DNA of 64,000 bases. Source: Anaerolinea thermolimosa. Lineage in GTDB: Bacteria > Chloroflexota > Anaerolineae > Anaerolineales > Anaerolineaceae. The position numbers and the translations under genes are program-made. Below are positions 9,076 through 15,319 of the stretch, piece after piece (positions within the stretch are counted from its first letter, which is position 1; every line of letters starts with the position of its first letter). The stretch covers positions 3,027,327 to 3,091,326 of the forward strand of contig NZ_DF967965.1 of NCBI RefSeq assembly GCF_001050195.2, written 5' to 3'. Below the pieces are notes generated by a model, which saw only the letters and a list, made by a program, of their open reading frames with translations, searched no databases and was not told where the DNA came from.

Positions 9076-9405
9076 TCAGGCCAGCAGTTCGAGCAGATCG
9101 CCAGCCTGTAATTTGCTCATTTCCTCCGGTGGAATCGTACGCAGGACCCGCCGGGAAGTACGATCGACCACATAGACGGTCACCTCGTTGGTCTCTTTGT
9201 TAACCTGGAATTTCAAAAAAACCTCACCGGTCGTCGAGAGAGGGAGAGAAACCTCCTTCTTCGAGTTCGCCGGTTGTTCGCTACGACCGGTCACATGCTC
9301 CGGCTGGCGGGCTACATCTCCTGCTCCGGGCCGCACCGTCTGAAGGGCCCCGGCGCCGGTATCCGATTCCGTTCGGACAATGGGGGTGATGGTATATTCG
9401 TTCAT
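9076..9405 (-). CDS. flaG: FlaG-family flagellar protein
   Basis: 109 residues. The C-terminal half (LKFQVNKETNEVTVYVVDRTS followed by RVLRTIPPEEMSKL) is the FlaG domain, a small protein linked to filament length in several bacteria. The N-terminal half is polar and not conserved. It lies between fliD and fliS, the usual place. The start has a GGAGG-containing leader. Exact molecular role of FlaG is poorly known. Confidence 0.9.
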   Translation of the reverse strand: MNEYTITPIVRTESDTGAGALQTVRPGAGDVARQPEHVTGRSEQPANSKKEVSLPLSTTGEVFLKFQVNKETNEVTVYVVDRTSRRVLRTIPPEEMSKLQAGDLLELLA

Positions 9406-9468
9406 CCGTTTTCCCCTGCCTCCTTACATGGGAGTCTTGCGTTTCTTCACCGAAACCACAACCTGAAC

Positions 9469-10368
9469 CTATTTATACACATTGTAATTCCCGTACATGG
9501 CGAGAAATTGCTGTTGCATGTACGTCATGGTCAAAAGCTGGGCCTGGATCTCACCATATTGCTGGTATAACTGCTCCTCACGGGTAGCCAGACGAGAATT
9601 CATGGCGTCAATTTGCTGTTTTGCACTCTCCAGCTGCCTGTCCAGCGCAGAAGAAACGCTCGCCATATAGCCTGAAGCCCCCGTGAACCGCCCAATGGTG
9701 GTGGTAAGGTTTGTGGAGAGCTGATCGAACAACGCAGTTACATCACTGCGCTTCGACAGAAGGAGCGACTCCAGTTTGGCCGCATCACTGATCGAGGCCT
9801 TAAAGGAGTCATCCAGACTGATCCCGACCTCTCCAAGCATTCCGAATGCCCCCGAATTGGTCACCGCAGCCCCAAACTGGCGCGCCAGCTCCATTCGCAG
9901 GGTCACAATGCTGTAATCACCGGCCAGAGCCCCGCGCTTGTACGTACCATCGGTTTGCTTCAGATTGGTTACTTTGGCGCTCAGGTAATCCATCAGCTTG
10001 TTGTACTTTCCAAGCATGTCTTCAATGGCCTTCCGAGCCGCCGAGACATCCGAAGTCACTTCCAGGGTTGCGCTCTTTCCCTCAGCATCGGGGGCCAGAT
10101 CAATCGTCAGCCCATGAATGATGTCGCTCAGGCCTCTGTTCCCTGAACGGGTGACCAGGAGACCGTTGACCTTCATCGAAGCGTCTGTGGGCATCTGTTG
10201 ATTGAGGAAATTTCCCGTGCCATCCACCAGCCCCAGGCTCTGTAAAATTCCTCCGTTCGAATCGCTCGCCTGGAGGAGATAATTCTGGCCGGATCGCTCA
10301 TTGGTCAATACAAGCATCACTGATCGAGGCCTTAAAGGAGTCATCCAGACTGATCCCGACCTCTCCAA
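9469..10368 (-). CDS. fliD: Filament cap protein FliD, C-terminal part (reading frame broken by tandem duplication)
   Basis: This frame carries the C-terminal part of FliD (the FliD_C domain with the coiled-coil end ASVSSALDRQLESAKQQID and the final MTYMQQQFLAMYGN). The first 17 or so residues are out of frame with FliD; homology to the other fragment begins at LVLTNERSG. It duplicates about 177 residues also present at the end of the upstream fragment. If one 532-bp copy is removed, fliD becomes one open frame of 570 codons running from 11713 to 9469. As written it could not be translated as one cap protein. Confidence 0.85.
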   Translation of the reverse strand: MERSGSVWMTPLRPRSVMLVLTNERSGQNYLLQASDSNGGILQSLGLVDGTGNFLNQQMPTDASMKVNGLLVTRSGNRGLSDIIHGLTIDLAPDAEGKSATLEVTSDVSAARKAIEDMLGKYNKLMDYLSAKVTNLKQTDGTYKRGALAGDYSIVTLRMELARQFGAAVTNSGAFGMLGEVGISLDDSFKASISDAAKLESLLLSKRSDVTALFDQLSTNLTTTIGRFTGASGYMASVSSALDRQLESAKQQIDAMNSRLATREEQLYQQYGEIQAQLLTMTYMQQQFLAMYGNYNVYK

Positions 10369-10847
10369 GCATTCCGAATGCCCCCGAATTGGTCACCGCA
10401 GCCCCAAACTGGCGCGCCAGCTCCATTCGCAGGGTCACAATGCTGTAATCACCGGCCAGAGCCCCGCGCTTGTACGTACCATCGGTTTGCTTCAGATTGG
10501 TTACTTTGGCGCTCAGGTAATCCATCAGCTTGTTGTACTTTCCAAGCATGTCTTCAATGGCCTTCCGAGCCGCCGAGACATCCGAAGTCACTTCCAGGGT
10601 TGCGCTCTTTCCCTCAGCATCGGGGGCCAGATCAATCGTCAGCCCATGAATGATGTCGCTCAGGCCTCTGTTCCCTGAACGGGTGACCAGGAGACCGTTG
10701 ACCTTCATCGAAGCGTCTGTGGGCATCTGTTGATTGAGGAAATTTCCCGTGCCATCCACCAGCCCCAGGCTCTGTAAAATTCCTCCGTTCGAATCGCTCG
10801 CCTGGAGGAGATAATTCTGGCCGGATCGCTCATTGGTCAATACAAGC
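9784..10847. repeat. Tandem duplication, 2 x 532 bp, inside fliD
   Basis: Bases 9784-10315 and 10316-10847 look identical by eye over their length. The junction shares only GC with both flanks (2-bp microhomology). 532 is not a multiple of three, so the repeat shifts the fliD frame. No transposase or terminal repeat is present. Either a very fresh tandem duplication or an assembly error. Confidence 0.9.
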
Positions 10848-11713
10848 TGTCGATCAATGATCGATGCACTCACCCGGTTCCCCTCAGCATAAGCCGCACG
10901 GTTGATCCTGGTTACCACATCGATCAGGGTATCTCCTGCGTTGACCTCGATCAACGCCCCCCTGGCGGTATAATTCGCCAGGGCCGCCCCGCCTGACCGG
11001 CTGGCTTCGGTATACATCTGGGGATCTGAACCAAAAGTGATGGTCAATCCACGTCCGGTGTCAAACACCCCGCCCACCGGGATAGACTGCCACTCGCTGG
11101 TGGTTCCGCTTCCATCGGTCTTCTTCACCGTTACGGCCTCTCCAGCCCGATTAACCACACGGAACTGCCAGCCGCCCAGCCCATCCTGCCGTGTTTCTAC
11201 CGCATAACTATCCGTCCCCAGCTCAGTGAGCCCGCTCTCTACAGCCGATGTGCCAAACGCGGTTACCGCCCCCCCGGTTGCTCCACTCACGGAAGCAGTC
11301 GCCGCCCCGCCCAGATAAAAGCTCCCCGTAAGATTGAGCGCCTGATTGGTGTATTCCTGCCGGGATGAGAAAACACGATGCTGCCTGGCCAGAGTGATAT
11401 CAGAAATTTCGTACGTTCCCGGTGCAGCGCTTGCCCCGGCAGAGGCTGTGAGTACCGTAGCATTGCCGGTGGTGTTGCTTACTTTTACTGCACGTCCTTC
11501 GGTCATGGCATACAGGGGATAACTGCTGTTCAGCCCTTTCACCGCATTCTGAAAATCTTCCAGCAGGTTCCGCAGATCGTTATAAACGGCCTTTTGAACC
11601 TGGATCTCATCGCGCCGTTGCGTCAACCGCTGGAGGGGCTGGCGCTCCAACGTCATCAGATCGTTGATCAGGTTGACGAATACGGTGTCTAACTGCCGGA
11701 TAGTGTTAGCCAT
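10298..11713 (-). CDS. fliD: Filament cap protein FliD, N-terminal part (frameshifted at duplication junction)
   Basis: N-terminal and central FliD: opens MANTIRQLDTVFVNLINDLM, with a helix rich in Gln/Arg (PLQRLTQRRDEIQVQKAVYN), the FliD_N domain, and a Gly/Ser/Thr-rich middle. The ATG at 11713 is chosen because it is preceded by AGGGG and matches the family start; 12 more in-frame codons upstream are probably not used. The last few residues (ACIDQ) are off-frame, produced by the tandem duplication. FliD caps the growing filament and folds incoming flagellin. It follows the fliC1 terminator hairpin by 43 nt; no separate promoter was recognised. Confidence 0.85.
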   Translation of the reverse strand: MANTIRQLDTVFVNLINDLMTLERQPLQRLTQRRDEIQVQKAVYNDLRNLLEDFQNAVKGLNSSYPLYAMTEGRAVKVSNTTGNATVLTASAGASAAPGTYEISDITLARQHRVFSSRQEYTNQALNLTGSFYLGGAATASVSGATGGAVTAFGTSAVESGLTELGTDSYAVETRQDGLGGWQFRVVNRAGEAVTVKKTDGSGTTSEWQSIPVGGVFDTGRGLTITFGSDPQMYTEASRSGGAALANYTARGALIEVNAGDTLIDVVTRINRAAYAEGNRVSASIIDRQLVLTNERSGQNYLLQASDSNGGILQSLGLVDGTGNFLNQQMPTDASMKVNGLLVTRSGNRGLSDIIHGLTIDLAPDAEGKSATLEVTSDVSAARKAIEDMLGKYNKLMDYLSAKVTNLKQTDGTYKRGALAGDYSIVTLRMELARQFGAAVTNSGAFGMLGEVGISLDDSFKASISDACIDQ

Positions 11714-11755
11714 ATAACCCCTGTGCCTTTCCCGTTCCTTACACCTCATGCCTTA

Positions 11756-11784
11756 TGGGAGGCGCTCCTGATAAGCGCCTCCCA
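11756..11784 (-). terminator. Hairpin after flagellin gene 1
   Basis: Perfect 11-bp stem (11756-11766 with 11774-11784, GGGAGGCGCT core) and 7-nt loop, 34 nt beyond the fliC1 stop and 43 nt before the fliD ATG. It lacks a clear T-run on minus, so it may attenuate rather than stop transcription, letting some fliC1 mRNA run into fliD-flaG, or protect the flagellin mRNA 3' end. Confidence 0.55.
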
Positions 11785-11817
11785 CAGAAAACCGTTCGGC
11801 GGACGGACGAAAGAAGC

Positions 11818-12654
11818 CTATCGGAAGAGGGAGAGCAAGAACTGCGGAGCAGCGTTGGCCTGCGCCAGCATCGCCGTCGCCGTCTGCTGCAGAATTTGAT
11901 ACTTGCTCGCGTTCACCTGCTCTTCCGCCATGTTCGCATTCATGATCCGGTTGTACGCCGCTTCTACATTGATCTGCGCCGCCGCTACCTGATCTTCCTT
12001 GAAGCTCAACCGACCCGTCAACGCCCCTACCTTCGCCAGCTCAGCGTTGACCTTGCTCATGGCGGTTTCAATGGCCGCCATGAACGTGCGGAACGAAGCG
12101 CTGGAGCTTGTGTCGAGCGAAGAAGCGCTCAGCGAGAGACCGGTGGAGTTCAGGTTAGCGATGGCGGTCATCGTCACACTGTCGCCCGAGTCTGCCCCGG
12201 TCTGGAAGACCAGGTCTGAACTACCACCAATCAAAGCCGTGCCATTCCACTTGGTCTGCGAAACCAGGTCATCGATCTGCGCTAGGTACGCCGTCACCTG
12301 ATCGCTGATAGCCTGCCGTTCCTCAGCACCCATGGTATCTGAACCACCGGCCTGCACCTTGTTGCGCATCTGCACCAGAATGTCGTTGATGCGCCCCATA
12401 CCCGACTCGGCGACCGCCAGCAGGTTCTTCGCATCGGCAATGTTCGCCAGCGCCGTCTTCAACCCCTCCGACCGCGACTGCATCTTCGTCGCAATCGTCA
12501 GCCCTGCCGGATCGTCTGCCGCTGAGTTGATCCGCTTCCCCGTCGCCAGCCGCGTCTGGTGCACCGCCAGTTGCTTGTTGATGTAGTTCAACGAATTCAG
12601 CGCGTTCATCGCGCCAATGTTCCCCGCAATCCGGGTTACGTCTATCTCTGCCAT
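11818..12654 (-). CDS. fliC: Flagellin 1
   Basis: Filament subunit of 278 residues, a short flagellin with little or no outer D2/D3 domain. The N-terminal D0/D1 domain (NIGAMNALNSLNYINKQLAV, then TGKRINSAADDPAGLTIATK) and the C-terminal D0 helix (AAYNRIMNANMAEEQVNASKY, ending QFLLSLFR) are classic. The central part (about 135-200) is Ser/Thr-rich, suited to O-glycosylation. AAGGAGG Shine-Dalgarno. It has a long leader and a sigma-28 promoter at 12860-12886. Nearly identical to flagellin 2 outside the centre. Confidence 0.97.
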   Translation of the reverse strand: MAEIDVTRIAGNIGAMNALNSLNYINKQLAVHQTRLATGKRINSAADDPAGLTIATKMQSRSEGLKTALANIADAKNLLAVAESGMGRINDILVQMRNKVQAGGSDTMGAEERQAISDQVTAYLAQIDDLVSQTKWNGTALIGGSSDLVFQTGADSGDSVTMTAIANLNSTGLSLSASSLDTSSSASFRTFMAAIETAMSKVNAELAKVGALTGRLSFKEDQVAAAQINVEAAYNRIMNANMAEEQVNASKYQILQQTATAMLAQANAAPQFLLSLFR

Positions 12655-12804
12655 TTCAAACCTCCTTGTTTGTCTTCTCCGGGGTTCCTTCCCCTTCGTC
12701 TATCTTGCTGTACCTTTTTCACTTCCTCTTTCCACGAGCTCTTTCTCCGTCCGGGTACCGCCCCGAGCTCCAGGTCAGTACCGCCGCCGAGGGCTTTGGG
12801 TTTC
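12655..12804 (-). promoter_or_regulatory. Flagellin 1 mRNA leader, probable CsrA target
   Basis: About 150 nt identical to the leader of flagellin 2 (15037-15186). On minus it contains at least six GGA motifs: GTGGAAAG, AGAGGAAG, AAGGAACC, CCGGAG, CGGAG and the Shine-Dalgarno AAGGAGG. One is displayed in the loop of a small hairpin, GGGG-AAGGAA-CCCC (12681-12694). GGA in loops plus one over the ribosome site is the known CsrA binding pattern, as in the hag leader of Bacillus subtilis. CsrA control is inferred. The remaining 12805-12979 holds the promoter and the terminator listed separately. Confidence 0.5.
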
Positions 12805-12859
12805 TGTCCGCGTCTGTTGTCGGGTGAACCTCCATCTCCTTTGAACTGTTCTGATAAAG

Positions 12860-12886
12860 TTATCGGCTGAAATACCCCCGGCTTGA
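12860..12886 (-). promoter_or_regulatory. Sigma-28 (FliA) promoter of flagellin 1
   Basis: On minus: TCAA (12883-12886), 15 nt, GCCGATAA (12860-12867). The -10 is a perfect match to the FliA consensus and the spacing is exact. Predicted leader about 200 nt. Two TTTAC-type boxes (TTTAC 12897-12901, TTTAT 12908-12912) lie 11 bp apart upstream; a TATTTC hexamer 21 nt from the first overlaps this promoter. Confidence 0.85.
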
Positions 12887-12915
12887 GAGGAAATCCGTAA
12901 AAAGAGCATAAAAAG

Positions 12916-12942
12916 AATCGGGTAGTCTTTCTCTACCCGATT
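12916..12942 (-). terminator. Intrinsic terminator after glycosyltransferase gene
   Basis: Perfect 10-bp stem (12916-12925 with 12933-12942) and 7-nt loop, followed on minus by CTTTTTATGCTCTTTTTAC, two T-runs. It begins 38 nt after the stop of the glycosyltransferase gene. The T-rich tail doubles as the TTTAC/TTTAT boxes of the flagellin 1 promoter. Confidence 0.85.
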
Positions 12943-12979
12943 GCCAGAAGAAGATCCCCCAGGCGCAGTCATCAAAGAG

Positions 12980-14029
12980 TTACCCCTCCGCTTCCCTCAC
13001 CAGATCCAAATAAAATTGCTTCATCCACCGCCCGGCTATGAAATCCCAGTCGTAATTTTCGGAGATGACCAGATTACGCGCCGCAATCGTTGTATAGTAA
13101 TCGGTATCGGTCAACAGCCGTACCACCTCACTCGCCCAGACGGCCAGCCATGCATCCCCCGTGGGTGGAATCAACGGGTTGAGCCATGCAGTTTCAGGCA
13201 AGGCTCCCAGTGCCGTTCCCGCCACCACACATCCCGCCGCCATGGCTTCCATGGCGGCAATACAACTCGTTTCCGGAAAGATATTCGGATACGCCAGCAC
13301 CCGGCACTGCTGGGCTGCCTCACGGAGTTCCTTCTGGCCCACAGAGCCATGGTAAATCACCCCCGGCATCTGCCGCAGTTCTTCATATAACTGGAGGTAC
13401 TCGGCCTGTTCCTGCTGACGATACACCTTCATCGAGCTGAACACGTGCAATTCAGCCCCGGCAACCAGGTCATGGATCACCGGCCAGGTTCGGGCAAGCA
13501 GTGACAGCCCGCGGTATGGCGTAGAGGCATAATAGGCACGCGGCAGGCGAGAGGACAAATCCTCTTTGGACGCGGTAAAAAGGCGGCGGGGGATTCCGTT
13601 TGTCGTACGGAAAATCCTGTCTACCGGCAAATGCAATCGTTCCATCCACTGACGTTCCTGATAGTGCGAAAGCATCACCACCCGCGTACAGGCCGCGTAG
13701 ACCCTTTCAGCCAGCGCACGGTCTTCAAGGGGGGTCACATTGGGCTGATCGGCGTCGTCCTGGCACCACAGATAATTGATCTTCCCCGGACGCAATCCTT
13801 CCCCAAACCAGTGCCAGTTCCGCAGGCTGATGAACACATCACAGCGGTGGGAGGGTATTTGCTCCGCTTCGGTGAGAATTTGAACCCGTGCTCCCCGTTT
13901 CTTCAATGCCCTGCCAAGCCGCAGAGCGGCCGTTTCACTCCCTCCCAGGGGTACTCTCTCACAAACATCCCAATCCTTGAAGAGATCAGGCTGATGAAAT
14001 GCCACAAAAATAGTCACATCCAGCGCCAT
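12980..14029 (-). CDS. Glycosyltransferase, GT4-like, lying between two flagellin genes
   Basis: 349 residues, GT-B fold. The N-terminal part opens MALDVTIFVAFHQPDLFKDW with a Gly-rich donor loop region (VPLGGSETAALRLGRALKKRG). The C-terminal Rossmann half has the GT4 pattern FPETSCIAAMEAMAAGCVVA, with the usual catalytic Glu before xSxxxxxxEAMA. The start at 14029 has a GAGG Shine-Dalgarno and fits the family start; the open frame extends 54 codons upstream but through the promoter. Its position between two flagellin genes suggests it glycosylates flagellin; substrate unknown. It has its own promoter (14081-14146) and terminator (12916-12942). Confidence 0.85.
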   Translation of the reverse strand: MALDVTIFVAFHQPDLFKDWDVCERVPLGGSETAALRLGRALKKRGARVQILTEAEQIPSHRCDVFISLRNWHWFGEGLRPGKINYLWCQDDADQPNVTPLEDRALAERVYAACTRVVMLSHYQERQWMERLHLPVDRIFRTTNGIPRRLFTASKEDLSSRLPRAYYASTPYRGLSLLARTWPVIHDLVAGAELHVFSSMKVYRQQEQAEYLQLYEELRQMPGVIYHGSVGQKELREAAQQCRVLAYPNIFPETSCIAAMEAMAAGCVVAGTALGALPETAWLNPLIPPTGDAWLAVWASEVVRLLTDTDYYTTIAARNLVISENYDWDFIAGRWMKQFYLDLVREAEG

Positions 14030-14080
14030 CTCAAACCTCGCCCATAGGATACGCCGGGCGCCAAACCGCACAGCGGCCTT

Positions 14081-14146
14081 ATTATCCCCATCTTCCTCAT
14101 CAGCGGCTGTAAATGTGGCATGAATCTGCCGTGAACGGCAGATTAA
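14081..14146 (-). promoter_or_regulatory. Glycosyltransferase promoter with 11-bp TTTAC-type box array
   Basis: On minus: TTTACA (14108-14113), 21 nt, GATAAT (14081-14086, 5 of 6 to TATAAT), about 50 nt before the ATG. Further boxes upstream at 11-bp steps: TTCAT (14120), TTCAC (14131), TTAAT (14142). A short inverted repeat (14124-14143) overlaps the boxes. Confidence 0.65.
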
Positions 14147-14152
14147 ATCAAA

Positions 14153-14180
14153 CAGGGGAAGCCCTGAAAAGCTTCCCCTG
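14153..14180 (-). terminator. Intrinsic terminator after flagellin gene 2
   Basis: Perfect 10-bp stem (14153-14162 with 14171-14180, CAGGGGAAGC) and 8-nt loop, followed on minus by TTTGATTTAAT. It starts 23 nt after the fliC2 stop. The box array of the next gene begins 6 nt beyond it. Confidence 0.8.
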
Positions 14181-14202
14181 CTGGGTTTCAAACACCAGAA
14201 GT

Positions 14203-15036
14203 TTACCGGAAGAGGGAGAGCAAGAACTGCGGAGCAGCGTTGGCCTGCGCCAGCATCGCCGTCGCTGTCTGCTGCAGAATTTGATACTTGCTCGCGTTCA
14301 CCTGCTCTTCCGCCATGTTCGCATTCATGATCCGGTTGTACGCCGCTTCTACATTGATCTGCGCCGCCGCTACCTGATCTTCCTTGAAGCTCAACCGACC
14401 CGTCAACGCCCCTACCTTCGCCAGCTCAGCGTTGACCAGCGACATCGCCGACTCAATAGAAGCCATGAAGGTGCGGAAAGTGGCACTATCGGTGGTGTTG
14501 AGCGAAGAGGCGCTCAAGGTCAGCCCGGCCGAATTGACTGTGGCAATTGCCGACATGGTTACCACATCAGAAGAATCGGCACCCGTCTGGAAGACCAGGG
14601 CGCTGCCGCCGATAAGGGTGGTGCCATTCCACTTGGTCTGTGAAACCAGGTCATCGATCTGCGCTAGGTACGCCGTCACCTGATCGCTAATGGCTTTGCG
14701 CTCTTCTGAGCCCATGGTGTCTGAGCCACCGGCCTGCACCTTGTTGCGCATCTGCACCAGAATGTCGTTGATGCGCCCCAGCCCCGATTCGGCGACCGCC
14801 AGCAGGTTCTTCGCATCGGCAATGTTCGCCAGCGCCGTCTTCAACCCCTCCGACCGCGACTGCATCTTCGTCGCAATCGTCAGCCCTGCCGGATCGTCTG
14901 CCGCTGAGTTGATCCGTTTCCCCGTCGCCAGCCGCGTCTGGTGCACCGCCAGTTGCTTGTTGATGTAGTTCAACGAATTCAGCGCGTTCATCGCGCCAAT
15001 GTTCCCCGCAATCCGGGTTACGTCTATCTCTGCCAT
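14203..15036 (-). CDS. fliC: Flagellin 2
   Basis: 277 residues. The N-terminal 130 or so and the C-terminal 75 or so residues are nearly identical to flagellin 1; differences are concentrated in the centre (about 140-200), which is Ser/Thr-rich. D0/D1 motifs are intact, so it should co-polymerise. The leader for 150 nt is also identical to that of flagellin 1. It has its own sigma-28-type promoter (15253-15279) and terminator (14153-14180). The pattern suggests a gene duplication kept uniform at the ends by gene conversion or strong selection, with the exposed centre diverging. Confidence 0.97.
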   Translation of the reverse strand: MAEIDVTRIAGNIGAMNALNSLNYINKQLAVHQTRLATGKRINSAADDPAGLTIATKMQSRSEGLKTALANIADAKNLLAVAESGLGRINDILVQMRNKVQAGGSDTMGSEERKAISDQVTAYLAQIDDLVSQTKWNGTTLIGGSALVFQTGADSSDVVTMSAIATVNSAGLTLSASSLNTTDSATFRTFMASIESAMSLVNAELAKVGALTGRLSFKEDQVAAAQINVEAAYNRIMNANMAEEQVNASKYQILQQTATAMLAQANAAPQFLLSLFR

Positions 15037-15186
15037 TTCAAACCTCCTTGTTTGTCTTCTCCGGGGTTCCTTCCCCTTCGTCTATCTTGCTGTACCTTTT
15101 TCACTTCCTCTTTCCACGAGCTCTTTCTCCGTCCGGGTACCGCCCCGAGCTCCAGGTCAGTACCGCCGCCGAGGGCTTTGGGTTTC
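15037..15186 (-). promoter_or_regulatory. Flagellin 2 mRNA leader, identical to that of flagellin 1
   Basis: Same 150-nt GGA-rich leader as 12655-12804, including the GGGG-AAGGAA-CCCC hairpin (15063-15076) and AAGGAGG Shine-Dalgarno. The identity stops abruptly near 15187. Shared post-transcriptional control of both flagellins, probably by CsrA, is inferred. Confidence 0.5.
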
Positions 15187-15252
15187 TTCACCCGTAAACT
15201 GGTTTGACACACCTCCATCTGCTTGGTTCTGTTTTTAACGTTCTTGATAGCA

Positions 15253-15279
15253 TCATCGGATAAAAACCGGAAATCTTGA
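15253..15279 (-). promoter_or_regulatory. Sigma-28-type promoter of flagellin 2
   Basis: On minus: TCAA (15276-15279), 15 nt, TCCGATGA (15253-15260). Six of eight -10 positions match GCCGATAA, so it may be weaker than the flagellin 1 promoter. Two boxes (TTTAT 15300-15304, TTTAC 15311-15315) lie 11 bp apart upstream, between the promoter and the stop of the preceding gene. Confidence 0.7.
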
Positions 15280-15319
15280 GTTCTTTTAATGCAACCGGTA
15301 TAAAAAAGGCGTAAAGGTT

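Noticed and set aside
12655..12979. A small protein gene in the flagellin upstream gap
   Set aside because: Open frames exist in both flagellin leaders but with no RBS, and both copies share a conserved RNA leader instead; promoter, leader and terminator explain the gap.
14124..14143. Inverted repeat ATCTGCCG-TGAA-CGGCAGAT as a second terminator
   Set aside because: It overlaps the box array of the next gene and the true terminator is 14153-14180; more likely part of the operator or incidental.
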